Part shown: in pieces, positions 1-8,435 of the stretch | Layout: every line of letters begins with the position of its first letter | Numbering within the stretch: position 1 is the first letter of the stretch | Source of the DNA: Algoriphagus iocasae | GTDB taxonomy: Bacteria > Bacteroidota > Bacteroidia > Cytophagales > Cyclobacteriaceae | Length of the DNA stretch: 64,000 bases | Assembly: GCF_014206875.1 (NCBI RefSeq) | Contig: NZ_JACIJO010000001.1 | Location: 434,001 to 498,000 of the forward strand | Reading direction: 5' to 3' | Position numbers and translations under genes: made by a program | The notes under the pieces: generated by a model | Seen by the model: the letters and a program-made list of their open reading frames with translations, nothing else | Told to the model about the DNA's origin: nothing | Databases searched by the model: none

Positions 1-221
1 AAGGCGCTATTGTTACCATTGATTTGTCTGCAAATCTGGAAAAGCTTAGCCTGAAAGTGGCCAATAATTATGATTTGGAAAGTAAGAATGAGGGAAATGG
101 AATTGGTTTAGAGAACTTAAAGAGAAGACTGGAATTAACCTATCCCGGGGAACATTCCTTGCAAATCACTCAAAAGAACGGTATCTATACTTTGGTTTTG
201 GAAATCTTATGGAGCAGGTAA
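1..221 (+). CDS. LytS-like sensor histidine kinase, C-terminal end (partial)
   Basis: Only the last 70 or so residues are in the window; the frame is open to the left edge, so the gene starts upstream. The residues NEGNGIGLENLKRRL followed by a YPG are the glycine-rich G2 box of the HATPase_c domain of LytS/YehU-type kinases (G-x-GIGL-x-N-xxx-RL-x-x-YP), the nucleotide-binding end of the catalytic domain. The last 13 bp overlap the next gene, a LytTR response regulator, so the two form a translationally coupled two-component pair. The kinase would phosphorylate that regulator. The sensing domain is outside the window, so the signal cannot be inferred. Confidence 0.85.
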   Translation, partial: GAIVTIDLSANLEKLSLKVANNYDLESKNEGNGIGLENLKRRLELTYPGEHSLQITQKNGIYTLVLEILWSR

Positions 222-898
222 CCTATGTGATTTTGGATGATGAGCCTATCGCGCATCGTATTATTGAAGGCTATTGTGAGAACTTTTCCTTTTTGGCAAA
301 AGCGGGCAATTTCTACAATGGATTTGAGGCTTTGGAGTTTTTCAGGAGTAATCAGGTAGATCTGATCTTTTTAGATATCAATATGCCAAAACTTACAGGC
401 TTTGAATTATTGAAATCTCTGCCAAACCCTCCCAAGGTGATTGTAACTTCTGCTCATCAGGAGTTTGCCCTCCAAGGTTATGAGCTGGATATTGCCGATT
501 ATTTGCTGAAACCATTCAGTCTGGATCGGTTTATCAAAGCTATCAATAAGGTATGCTCTTCAAATGCTTCAGCTTCCAAAAAAGAGGATGAACCAGAGCG
601 GATTTTTCTTAAGTCAGACAAAAAGCATGTACAGCTTAAAATGCAGGAGATTTTATATGTGGAGGCACTTGGGAATTACTGCAAGGTTTTTCACTCTGGA
701 GGTATGATAATTTGTCCTGAAAAGATTTCAGATTTGGAATCCAAGCTCCCTTCTCACAATTTTATTCGTGTTCATAAGTCATATCTGATCAATCGACATC
801 GAATAGAATATGTGGAAGGAAATCAAATCAGTATTTCTGGGATAAAAGTTCCTGTTGGTCAGACTTATAAAGCAAATCTTTTAGGGTATTTGACTTGA
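209..898 (+). CDS. LytTR-family response regulator
   Basis: A 229-residue LytR/AlgR-type regulator. The N-terminal receiver domain (about residues 4-120) shows the acidic pair D10-D11, the phosphoacceptor D56 in FLDINMP, T80 and K101 of YLLKPF. Residues about 130-229 are a LytTR DNA-binding domain with the typical EALGNYCKVF and FIRVHKSYLIN motifs. It starts 13 bp inside the preceding kinase gene and is therefore likely co-translated with it. A diverged copy of the second half of the LytTR domain lies at about 12,640-12,894, at the other end of the accessory stretch. Target promoters are not known; see the repeated upstream element findings. Confidence 0.93.
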   Translation: MEQVTYVILDDEPIAHRIIEGYCENFSFLAKAGNFYNGFEALEFFRSNQVDLIFLDINMPKLTGFELLKSLPNPPKVIVTSAHQEFALQGYELDIADYLLKPFSLDRFIKAINKVCSSNASASKKEDEPERIFLKSDKKHVQLKMQEILYVEALGNYCKVFHSGGMIICPEKISDLESKLPSHNFIRVHKSYLINRHRIEYVEGNQISISGIKVPVGQTYKANLLGYLT

Positions 899-972
899 AT
901 TTTTCTCTTATAATTGTCGTAGAATGAACTAGTTGTTCAAGAATTCATCAATCTATTTTCCAGTAAAACTAG

Positions 973-1842
973 CTACACTGCTTCTTTTGTATGATCACTC
1001 TCTTCCCGGAAAAAAGTTTCGAGACGATGTACGCCATGCCGTGGAGCTATATTATCCTGAGCCATCATACTTAAAAAGAACTCTATTGGCCCATAAGTCT
1101 TAGAACTTGTAAAGGTACGCATGAAGGCTAATGCAGTCCTCCGCATCCAATCAGGAAGATGGACGATTTTTATTTTTTTACCCAAGGCTTCTAAGGCAAG
1201 TTTCCCGATTTCATTTTGTGTAAAAATATCCGGGCCGCCAACTTCGATTTCCTTTTGAGGGGACGCAATGCTGTCAATGACCACTCGAGCCAGATCCATT
1301 CCGTGAATGGGATTGAGTTTGAATTCCCCGTTTCCAAACAGATACACGCGGCCTGATTTTGCCATTGCCAAGAAGTCCTTCATGTCGGAGAAAAAACCGT
1401 TAGGTCTAATGATGCTGTATTCCAATCCTGAATCTTTCAAGGAATCGACGAAGCGTTCTTTAGCTGCAGTTATTTTCAAGTGACGCAGTTGTTCTCCATT
1501 TAGCACGGATACATAAACAAACTTTCTTGCTCGGTGCCGTATGGCAAACTCTAAAAGATTGAGATTGGCTTGATAATCCACATCCATATAACTTAGTCCG
1601 TCCTTTTGACGGGTGATTCCAACAGTTGAAATAACTGTGTCTATTGGTTCCTCGATTTTTGGAAAAGTATCCAATTTCGTAACATCGACGACTTGAAATT
1701 GCGTATGAGCTAAGCCCATTTTTTTGAGCTTTTCTTCGCTACGTCCAAAAGCCAAAAAATCAAATTTTTGATACTTGAGCTCCTTGGAGATATAACCTCC
1801 TAAATACCCGGTGGCTCCTGCCAGAATTATTTTTCCTTGCAT
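973..1842 (-). CDS. NAD(P)-binding SDR/NmrA-like epimerase family protein
   Basis: A 289-residue protein with an N-terminal Rossmann nucleotide-binding motif GATGYLG at residues 9-15, an acidic/polar second strand, and the layout of atypical short-chain dehydrogenases (NmrA/complex-I NDUFA9-like, SDR_a5). TVISTVG and FVYVSVLNG correspond to the usual strands 4 and 5, and SIIRPNGFFSDM to the active-site-distal segment common in these proteins. Such proteins bind NAD(P) and act as reductases, epimerases or redox-sensing regulators; the substrate cannot be told from sequence. It is convergent with the LytTR gene and has no clear operon partner. Confidence 0.8.
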   Translation of the reverse strand: MQGKIILAGATGYLGGYISKELKYQKFDFLAFGRSEEKLKKMGLAHTQFQVVDVTKLDTFPKIEEPIDTVISTVGITRQKDGLSYMDVDYQANLNLLEFAIRHRARKFVYVSVLNGEQLRHLKITAAKERFVDSLKDSGLEYSIIRPNGFFSDMKDFLAMAKSGRVYLFGNGEFKLNPIHGMDLARVVIDSIASPQKEIEVGGPDIFTQNEIGKLALEALGKKIKIVHLPDWMRRTALAFMRTFTSSKTYGPIEFFLSMMAQDNIAPRHGVHRLETFFREESDHTKEAV

Positions 1843-1886
1843 GTTTCTTTGAGTTTGGTCTTTTAAATTCAGAGGGTTATCTAAGC

Positions 1887-2278
1887 CTAAATTTTAGTGT
1901 TTTTTAGCTCCATCAATACCTTGATCAAAAACTCCATAGATCCTTTTTGGAATTCAGATTGGTTGAAAGTACCGCTGAAATAAGCATACAATTCTGGGCA
2001 ATAGTCACTGCTGTAAAGGTTTTTCCCAGGCTGGCAATATGGAATGGGCTATTGATTTCTACTTTTTTGCCGTCAATAAAGTGTCCATGAGCCCAGCTTT
2101 TTTGAAATTCCAGCGTTTTGGATTCAAGCCGAAAGAGGGCATTATGAAGCAACTCATTTTCCATTGTTTCCTGGAAAAGACTGTCTAGGTTTTTTTCCTT
2201 TTTAAGGATGTTTTGAGCAAAGAGGAATTGAAAGTTGAACATAGCAAAAAGGAATAGGAAAATATTTTGGGATTTCAT
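1887..2278 (-). pseudogene. Serine hydrolase (class C beta-lactamase-like), internally deleted remnant
   Basis: The first 95 or so residues look genuine: a signal peptide ending in FAQ, then FHIASLGKTFTAV, containing the S83-x-x-K86 nucleophile motif of class C beta-lactamase/DD-peptidase-type hydrolases (usual length 350-500 residues). The open frame then stops after about 20 unrelated residues at 1925. Read two bases on, the same DNA encodes a plausible C-terminal tail, YAYFSGTFNQSEF...MEFLIKVLMELK, with its own stop at 1887-1889. The simplest reading is a large internal deletion that also shifted the frame and removed the YxN and HxG motifs. An intact related hydrolase lies at 10,662. Confidence 0.75.
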
Positions 2279-2367
2279 GGCTTAATTGGTTTGAAGAAAT
2301 CCAGAAGGATAGCCTATGAATGAAACATGACTGTCCTAGCTGGTTCTTTTAAAATGATTTTCTGATT

Positions 2368-2928
2368 TTAGAAAAGCGTAATACCTACTCCGATGGAGAA
2401 ATTGGTTGCATCCAGATTACCACCTTCAATTCTGGTTACCCGAGCCATATAAAGACGGCTTTGGATATCCAGGGCCCACTTTTCACGCTGTAGAACTTCG
2501 TAACCTGTAGAGATCAAAACTCCTTTTCCCCATTCATTTTTTTTGGAATCAGCCTTTGATTCATAAAGTGCTCGCATATCAAGAGATGCACCATAACCGC
2601 CGCTGATCCACCACTTATCCGTAGCCCAATATTGGATGGATGGGATAATACCCTCGAAGCTTCGGTCAACTCCCTCTGAATCATAGATTTGACCAACGGT
2701 ATTGACATAAATTGCCGTTCGGGGAGATACAAACCAACCCATTTTTAGGTTAGGGAGGGAGATTCCTCCACGGGTGGCTTTTTCGGACATCCCATCTGTG
2801 AAGTGTAGTACTCCTACACCGACAGAGGCTCCGGCGGTGAAGCCTTTGTGGATGGGGTTTTCAGTTTGGGCCTGAATATTCAGAGTTGTGATCAGGCCAA
2901 AGAAGAAGATAAAGATTAGCTTTTTCAT
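2368..2928 (-). CDS. Outer-membrane beta-barrel protein, unknown function
   Basis: A 186-residue protein with a clear signal peptide (MKKLIFIFFFGLITTLNIQAQ, cleaved after AQ) and alternating hydrophobic/polar strands rich in Gly and aromatic residues, ending in a terminal aromatic (GVGITLF), as in small outer-membrane barrels of the OmpW/outer_membrane_beta-barrel families. It stands alone, with its own upstream region carrying one copy of the shared 50-bp element at 3002-3051, 73 bp before the start codon. No function can be assigned; it is likely expressed with the other genes bearing this element. Confidence 0.7.
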   Translation of the reverse strand: MKKLIFIFFFGLITTLNIQAQTENPIHKGFTAGASVGVGVLHFTDGMSEKATRGGISLPNLKMGWFVSPRTAIYVNTVGQIYDSEGVDRSFEGIIPSIQYWATDKWWISGGYGASLDMRALYESKADSKKNEWGKGVLISTGYEVLQREKWALDIQSRLYMARVTRIEGGNLDATNFSIGVGITLF

Positions 2929-3001
2929 TTTTTGTGTTGTTTAAGTTTTACTTGTGTCTGTTTCAAAATTGATGGGACAAATTTGGGCTAAAGGGGGTGG
3001 G

Positions 3002-3051
3002 CAGTCGTCTTGAAATATGATTATGGACGTTTTGGTGAGATCCCGGACTTT
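3002..3051 (-). promoter_or_regulatory. Shared upstream element, copy A
   Basis: On the gene strand it reads AAAGTCCGGGATCTCACC then AAAACGTCCATAATCATA then TTTCAAGACGACTG. It has two GTCC boxes 20 bp apart and a 24-bp dyad CGTC-N16-GACG. It lies 73 bp upstream of the barrel gene at 2928 and is nearly identical to copy B. A TTTG box that could be the Bacteroidota -33 element follows about 20 bp downstream. Confidence 0.7.
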
Positions 3052-3069
3052 AACCCAATTGATGCCTGA

Positions 3070-3285
3070 TTAATCTTCTTTGGAGGATTTGAGCATAAAG
3101 TTGACCAGGCTGATTCCTCCACCTACAGCCATTCCTGTGCTGATCCAGAAAGTGATTTGATTGTCAAAGTCCACTCCCAATAATCCGAGTGCGATGATGC
3201 CGATGGATGTGCCTATTGCTACTCCGAGCAGTGTTCCAATGGCGATACCAATACTTGTTCCTAGTGTGATTGCTTTATTTTTCAT
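3070..3285 (-). CDS. Small glycine-rich two-helix membrane protein
   Basis: A 71-residue protein when started at the internal ATG (MKNKAITLGTS); a longer reading from 3324 would run into the promoter region, so the shorter start is preferred. The first helix is a GxxxG-like run (repeats of GTSIGIAIGT), followed by LGVDFDNQ and a second hydrophobic helix ending KSSKED. This is the pattern of glycine-zipper membrane proteins. It carries upstream element copy B at 3346-3395, 60 bp before the start. Function unknown. Confidence 0.6.
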   Translation of the reverse strand: MKNKAITLGTSIGIAIGTLLGVAIGTSIGIIALGLLGVDFDNQITFWISTGMAVGGGISLVNFMLKSSKED

Positions 3286-3345
3286 CGTTGTATGTGTTAG
3301 GTTTTTGATAAATAACTGTGACAAAGTTGGGGTATAGAGCGTCTC

Positions 3346-3395
3346 CAGTCGTCTTGAATTATGATTTGGGACGTTTTCGTGAAATCCCGGACTTT
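3346..3395 (-). promoter_or_regulatory. Shared upstream element, copy B
   Basis: On the gene strand: AAAGTCCGGGATTTCACG then AAAACGTCCCAAATCATA then ATTCAAGACGACTG. It differs from copy A at only a few of 50 positions and has the same box spacing, while the DNA on either side is not conserved. CCCCAACTTTGTC downstream resembles the matching region after copy A and may hold the TTTG promoter box. Confidence 0.7.
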
Positions 3396-3512
3396 GGAGG
3401 AAATTGAGGAATGAAAAATCAGCTTTTTGGGGAGCGCGCTAAAAAAAGAAATGCCAAAAGGAGGTTGATTTCCCTTTGGCATTGAAGGTTAGCAGATTCA
3501 GATTTATTTCGC

Positions 3513-4133
3513 TCAAAGCAAATTCGCTACTCGATCGCCGGTAAGATGCTGTACGTTTTGGGTGATTCGCTCAATCGGCCAATCCCACCATTTCAACTTC
3601 AATAGCTGTTCTATTTTTTCTTTAGAAAAGCGCTTTCTGATTTCTTGGGCAGGATTGCCTCCTATAATACTGTAAGGTTCTACATCTCTCGTGACGACCG
3701 ACTTGCTCGCAATGATAGCTCCATCTCCGATTTTGACTCCGGGCATGATGGTTGCAGCATATCCGATCCACACATCATTCCCGATGATGGTGTCACCTTT
3801 TTGAGGATAGCTTTTGCCTTCCATGGCTTTTTCCCAGCCTTTCCCAAAAATTGCAAAAGGATAAGAGGATAGAGCTTTGGAAAGGTGATTGGCTCCGTTC
3901 ATAAGGAAAGTCACATCTGAAGCGATCATGCAAAACTTTCCGATGATTAACCGGTCGCCTACAAAATCGAAGAGGTATTTGACATTTTTTTCAAAATTGT
4001 GAACATCTTCAAAATCATCATAATAGGTAAAGTCCCCTACCTGAATTTGTGGGTTTTTGATCAGGTTCTTTAGAAAGCAAAGTCGCTTATAGCCGGCAAG
4101 GGGAAAGGCTTGTTCTTTATCTGGAGCAGTCAT
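3513..4133 (-). CDS. vat: Vat-family (streptogramin A-type) xenobiotic acetyltransferase
   Basis: A 206-residue left-handed beta-helix (hexapeptide repeat) acetyltransferase, the usual length of the Vat family (about 205-220). It shows family landmarks: GDFTYYDD near residue 34, IGKFCMIASDVTFLMNGANH with the catalytic histidine H83, YPFAIFGKGWEK, GDTIIGNDVWIG, MPGVKIGDGAI and the C-terminal WWDWPIERI. These enzymes use acetyl-CoA to O-acetylate streptogramin A antibiotics, although many chromosomal members have untested substrates. It carries element copy C just upstream. The MFS exporter directly upstream on the same strand would fit a drug-handling role. Resistance itself is an inference. 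Confidence 0.85.
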   Translation of the reverse strand: MTAPDKEQAFPLAGYKRLCFLKNLIKNPQIQVGDFTYYDDFEDVHNFEKNVKYLFDFVGDRLIIGKFCMIASDVTFLMNGANHLSKALSSYPFAIFGKGWEKAMEGKSYPQKGDTIIGNDVWIGYAATIMPGVKIGDGAIIASKSVVTRDVEPYSIIGGNPAQEIRKRFSKEKIEQLLKLKWWDWPIERITQNVQHLTGDRVANLL

Positions 4134-4187
4134 AATTAGATCGTTTTTTGATGGGAATGAAGTAAAAGAGCCTAAAAAAGTGATTAT

Positions 4188-4237
4188 AAGCGTCCGGGTT
4201 TATGATTTCGGACGTATTAGGAAAGATCTCGCCTAAA
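4188..4237 (-). promoter_or_regulatory. Shared upstream element, copy C
   Basis: The most diverged copy on the gene strand, but it keeps GATCTTTCCTAATACGTCC and AAATCATA. Its dyad is the best of the four: CGTCCG, 12 bases, CGGACG (4191-4214). The first GTCC box is degenerate (GGCG). It begins right after the stop codon of the MFS gene and ends 54 bp before the acetyltransferase start, implying that this gene has its own promoter. Confidence 0.6.
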
Positions 4238-5464
4238 TCAGTTCTCTTCGGAGGTAGATTTGGTATTGACTATTATGTTTACCAAAAGCACCAATACCGA
4301 AGAAAGGACCATCAATACTGCAATCAGCGAACCTATTTGAGGATAATGAAGTAATCTGCCATCCGCATCTTGAAAAATAACCCAGCCCGCAACTGCAGCT
4401 GCTAAACCTCCAGCCAATTGCTGGATAGATGAATCAATGGCCATGAAAGCACCACGGTTGGAAGCTGCAGGGATCGCTGTTGCCAAAGCAGAAAGGGAGA
4501 TCATTCTTGCGTTTATTCCCAAATATAAAATTACATGGAGCAAAATAATCCATTCAAAAGATGCCGTATTTGACCAGGTGTAAACCAGAACTGCTAAAAT
4601 GGCTATCAAAGTCCCCGTGGAAAAAACAACCCATTTCCCAATCCTATCCGAAATCCTTCCAAATACAGGAGCTGAAATCAATGTAGTCAGACCAATGGCT
4701 CCATAAACCCATGGAAGTTCACTTTCTTCAATTCCAAGGTTGTAAGTAAGGTAAGCCGCATTGAATGTCATAAAAATCACATCTCCTCCTACAATCAAAA
4801 TATTGGCTCCAAAAACAGTCCAATAGGAAGACCTTCTTAAACTTTGAAAAAGATGTGCCCAGGGGGAAGAAAGTCTTGTGCTATGTTTTTTTGAAGGACG
4901 AATAATAAAACTAACAAGCAATAGAGCCAGGCTTCCCAAACCAAAGATCAACCCATAAGATAATTGCCAGGAAAAAGAGCTGGCTAGAAATAGGGACAAA
5001 GGAAGGCCTATCACTAAACTGGCAGCAAAAGCCATTTGGATCCATCCCATCACTTGACCTCTTTGTTCTAAGGTAAACAAATCAGCCACAAGGGCATAAG
5101 AAATCGAGGCAATCATTCCTCCAAAAGCCCCAGTAATAATTCTGGCTCCCAAAAGCATGGGAAATGAGGGCGACAACGCACAGAAAATGATTCCCATTAA
5201 AAATCCACTGTAAAATACGATCAGAAAGGATTTTCGATCAAATCTATCCGCAAAACCAGATGCAAGAATGGCGGAAATCCCGGCACTTACGGCATAGGCA
5301 GAAGCAACCAAACCGAATTCTTCCGTGCTGAGATTGAGCTTATCGAGAAGAGTACTGCTCAAGGCTGGCAATAGCATGTAGTCTAATACAACTGTAAAAA
5401 GGAGGCTGCCCAGGCCCAAAATGACTAACTTTTGATAAGAAGTGAATTCTTCCTTTTCTCGCAT
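4238..5464 (-). CDS. MFS transporter (DHA1-like drug/solute exporter)
   Basis: A 408-residue protein with about 12 hydrophobic segments. The loop GFADRFDRKSFLI between helices 2 and 3 is the MFS motif A, and FGRISDRIGKWVVF is its repeat in the second half, as in the DHA1 proton-antiport family. It would sit in the inner membrane and export a small molecule driven by the proton gradient. It starts 4 bp after the stop of the upstream TPR/AraC regulator gene, so the two are very probably co-transcribed and the regulator may control it. Substrate unknown. Confidence 0.85.
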   Translation of the reverse strand: MREKEEFTSYQKLVILGLGSLLFTVVLDYMLLPALSSTLLDKLNLSTEEFGLVASAYAVSAGISAILASGFADRFDRKSFLIVFYSGFLMGIIFCALSPSFPMLLGARIITGAFGGMIASISYALVADLFTLEQRGQVMGWIQMAFAASLVIGLPLSLFLASSFSWQLSYGLIFGLGSLALLLVSFIIRPSKKHSTRLSSPWAHLFQSLRRSSYWTVFGANILIVGGDVIFMTFNAAYLTYNLGIEESELPWVYGAIGLTTLISAPVFGRISDRIGKWVVFSTGTLIAILAVLVYTWSNTASFEWIILLHVILYLGINARMISLSALATAIPAASNRGAFMAIDSSIQQLAGGLAAAVAGWVIFQDADGRLLHYPQIGSLIAVLMVLSSVLVLLVNIIVNTKSTSEEN

Positions 5465-5468
5465 GGGG

Positions 5469-7250
5469 TTAATTTCTATGAGCTTTTACCCAGGCTTTGG
5501 GTGTCAGACCTGTTGATTTTTTGAAAAAATCATTGAACACTGATTTGGATGTAAATCCACTTTCATATGCCATTCCCAACAAGGTAATATGTGCATTGGC
5601 TTTGTCAATGACTTTTCGCTGGAAGATAGAAAGGCGATGGGAATTGACATAGTCATTAAAATTTTGACCCAGTTTCATGTTGATTAGCCAAGAAAGCTTG
5701 TTTGGGTGCAGCTCAATCTGCTCAGCCAAAGAGCGTAAGGTAAGATTGGTGTCAGTCACTACCTCTTCCAAGGCCATTTTTGCCCGCAGGCTTTGAAGAA
5801 AATATTCACATTCTTCCTCTGTCATTTGACTGGATTGTGCAATGACGAGTTGCTGGTTGGATGGATGCTGTCGATGTACTTTATGGTCTTCGAAATTCAT
5901 TTGTTTATAGATTTCCAGAAATCCCTGGTCTTCTCGAATATTGTCCCAAACCCACCAGTATTTTAAGCTTACCATCATACTTGATTTTTCTTCCAAGCCT
6001 TTCTGAAGAAAGTATACCGCCTTATCTGGTCGATTCATCAAACTGTATAAAGCCGCTGGGTCACAGGGGTCAATGTAGTGACTGTTTTCGAGTTCCTCGA
6101 GCACTCCTTCGATCTCACCGCTAAGCACTTTTACTGTCATCAGATCCAGTTTGACCAAGCCTTCCCCCTTGGTCAATTCGATCGCTTTGTCGAGGGTCTG
6201 AAAGGCCTCTTCAAATCTTCCCAGATACCCTAAAACCAAACCTTTCCAGCGAAGAGCTTCACTGAAATCAGGGTCGATCCGTAAGCTTTCTTCAAATGCA
6301 GAAAGAGCTTCTTTAAACCTGCCCGAGAGGTAATAACAGAGTCCTAACCACCAGTAGCTTATGATGTGAAGTGGATCCCTAGATTGATTTTCTTTGGCGA
6401 TAGCAATGGCCAAGTCGTAATCCTTTTGGATGAAAATATAGTAGTTGGTAATAAAATCAATTTCGTTATTCAGTCCTGCTGCTACTGCTTGATTGTAGGA
6501 TTGGATGGCTGCTTCCCAATTCCAGTCATGAAAGAGGTGGACATAAGCCATGACCTTATGGGCACGCATGTCTTTTTGATTGATATTCAGTGCTTTTTGA
6601 GCATATTCTCTGGATTTCTGAAAACCCTCTTTGGCAGAAATTAAATTGAAACCAGCATGGTGAAGATAGGTTTCTCCGATATAAGCATAAGCCTCGGTAA
6701 ATTCGGGGTCTAGTTCGGTGGCTTTGGTAAACAACAGGAGAGCTTCTTTGACATCGGCCAAGTCTTTTCGCTTAAAGTGATGACTTGCCTTAAGGAAAAG
6801 GTCGTATGCCTCCGGGTTACTTGTTTTGGAAGATACAAGGCTGTCCTCAATATCCATATGCCCAAAATTCTCCCGAATTCGATCTGCGACCAAAAGGCTG
6901 ATTTCATCCTGTAGGTCAAAAATATCCTCCAAAGTCCGGTCAAAGGTTTCGGACCAGATATGAAATCCATTGTCTGTGCGAATAAGTTGTATTGCGATCC
7001 GAACCCGGCTTCCCGCTTTTCGAATACTACCCTCGATGACAGAAGCGACGCCCAGTTTATTGCCAATAATACGTACGTCGATTTTTTGACCTTTAAAGGC
7101 AAAGGAAGAAGTTCTGGCTATTACTTTTAGGCTTTGGATTTTGCTTAGTGCATTGATGATTTCCTCAGCCATTCCGTCAGAAAAATATTCATTTTCCGGA
7201 TCTGAACTGAGATTATCAAAAGGGAGTACTGCGATGGAGCGTTGATTCAT
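5469..7250 (-). CDS. CyaB/TolB-like N-domain + TPR + AraC-type transcriptional regulator
   Basis: A 593-residue three-part protein. Residues about 1-135 (RSIAVLPFDNLSSDPENEYF, VIARTSSFAFKGQ, VEGSIRKAG, WSETFDRTLEDIFDLQDEIS) are the FlgO/TolB-like domain usually found with adenylate cyclases and TPR proteins. Residues about 145-430 hold TPR units, some clear (EAYAYIGETYLHHAG, SYWWLGLCYYLSGRFKEA, EALRWKGLVLGYLGRFEEA). Residues about 490-593 are an AraC/XylS helix-turn-helix pair (LRSLAEQIELHPNKLS, AYESGFTSKSVFNDFF). No membrane segment is visible. It heads an operon with the MFS gene and is a candidate regulator for the genes carrying the repeated upstream element. Confidence 0.88.
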   Translation of the reverse strand: MNQRSIAVLPFDNLSSDPENEYFSDGMAEEIINALSKIQSLKVIARTSSFAFKGQKIDVRIIGNKLGVASVIEGSIRKAGSRVRIAIQLIRTDNGFHIWSETFDRTLEDIFDLQDEISLLVADRIRENFGHMDIEDSLVSSKTSNPEAYDLFLKASHHFKRKDLADVKEALLLFTKATELDPEFTEAYAYIGETYLHHAGFNLISAKEGFQKSREYAQKALNINQKDMRAHKVMAYVHLFHDWNWEAAIQSYNQAVAAGLNNEIDFITNYYIFIQKDYDLAIAIAKENQSRDPLHIISYWWLGLCYYLSGRFKEALSAFEESLRIDPDFSEALRWKGLVLGYLGRFEEAFQTLDKAIELTKGEGLVKLDLMTVKVLSGEIEGVLEELENSHYIDPCDPAALYSLMNRPDKAVYFLQKGLEEKSSMMVSLKYWWVWDNIREDQGFLEIYKQMNFEDHKVHRQHPSNQQLVIAQSSQMTEEECEYFLQSLRAKMALEEVVTDTNLTLRSLAEQIELHPNKLSWLINMKLGQNFNDYVNSHRLSIFQRKVIDKANAHITLLGMAYESGFTSKSVFNDFFKKSTGLTPKAWVKAHRN

Positions 7251-7478
7251 CCAAAGGAAAAAAAGCCCAAGAACATCTTGGTAATTGAAATTAGGTCATA
7301 AATAGCACTCAAGATAAAACTTCCTGAAGTTTTTGGCTAAATGTTAAAGCTAAAAACATAGATAAAGTGGATTTATTGAGTCTCTAATTGATACTTTTTT
7401 TGGCAATCATTTATTGCCTATTTACTTACAATTCAATAGTAGAAAAGGTAGCTGAATTCTAAAATCCCAATCATAAGA

Positions 7479-8435
7479 TTAGATGGTAATTGCCAATTTT
7501 CCCGAAACCTTTCCATTGATCAACAAATCCAAAGCTTGAGGAACTTCATCGAGCGTAAAGCTTTGTTGGATATAAGGTTTGATCTTTCCTTCATCAGCAA
7601 GGTTTGCCATTAGCTTAAGGTCGGCTTGTTTCGCTTTTGCAAGTAGGGTTTCGAATTTCTTCCCAGTTCGGAAAGATTTCCAAGATCCCAGAAGAAGCGC
7701 CTCCATGGAAAAGCCAAAGGCAACATACCTTCCATTTCCTTTCAAAACTCTTTCTATTTCACTGAGTGAATGATTAACTGGTCCATCTAGAATCAAATCG
7801 AATTTTCGATCTTCTTTGGTGAAATCGCGAAGGGAATAATCTATGACTTCATCAGCCCCCTGTATTTTAGCCAGATCCTCATTTCTTCCGCTACAGACTG
7901 CTGTGACCCGGGTACCGTAGGCCTTGGCGATTTGGACGGCAAAACCACCTACACCTCCTGAAGCTCCGTTGATAAGTACCTCATCTCCTTTTTGAATTTC
8001 TCCCAAATCCCTTAATCCCTGCAAAGCCGTTACCGAGGCCATGGGCATGGCTGCTGTTTCCCCAAATGATAGATTTTTGGGCTTTATTGCCAGGGCCTCT
8101 TCTTTGGCTACAGCATATTCAGCAAAGCCTCCAAAGCCAATCCCTGAAAGATCCCCATAAACTTCATCACCTACCTTAAACTGGCTGATGTTTTTCCCAA
8201 TGCTCTTAATCACTCCCGAAACATCTGCCCCAAGCGTTTGAAACTTCGGTCGAAACAATCCAGTGGTAAAACGAACCGGAAAGGGAGTTCCACTCAAAAG
8301 ATGTCTATCAGCTTGATTGACCGATGCCGCCAGAACCTTGATTAAAACCTCATCTGCTTTGGGTTCAGGCTGATTTATCTCTTGAAGTTTGAGGTTTTCT
8401 GTTGAACCATATTCTTGATAGATTATTGCTTTCAT
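7479..8435 (-). CDS. Zinc-free medium-chain (quinone oxidoreductase-like) NAD(P)-dependent dehydrogenase
   Basis: A 318-residue MDR protein. The start chosen is the ATG at 8435 (MKAIIYQEYGSTENL), which gives the canonical family N-terminus and an ATGA overlap with the upstream DUF4386 gene; a longer frame would only extend into that gene. Residues 1-120 form the GroES-like fold (GADVSGVIKSIGKN, FKVGDEVYG), then a Rossmann domain with INGASGGVGGFAVQIAKAYG. The structural-zinc cysteines are absent, as in quinone oxidoreductases and reticulon-4-interacting-protein homologues. It likely reduces quinones or enones with NADPH; substrate unknown. Confidence 0.85.
   Translation of the reverse strand: MKAIIYQEYGSTENLKLQEINQPEPKADEVLIKVLAASVNQADRHLLSGTPFPVRFTTGLFRPKFQTLGADVSGVIKSIGKNISQFKVGDEVYGDLSGIGFGGFAEYAVAKEEALAIKPKNLSFGETAAMPMASVTALQGLRDLGEIQKGDEVLINGASGGVGGFAVQIAKAYGTRVTAVCSGRNEDLAKIQGADEVIDYSLRDFTKEDRKFDLILDGPVNHSLSEIERVLKGNGRYVAFGFSMEALLLGSWKSFRTGKKFETLLAKAKQADLKLMANLADEGKIKPYIQQSFTLDEVPQALDLLINGKVSGKLAITI

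Noticed and set aside
3297..3482. 61-residue minus-strand ORF between two genes
   Set aside because: It covers element copy B and the promoter of the small membrane protein, and its composition does not look coding.
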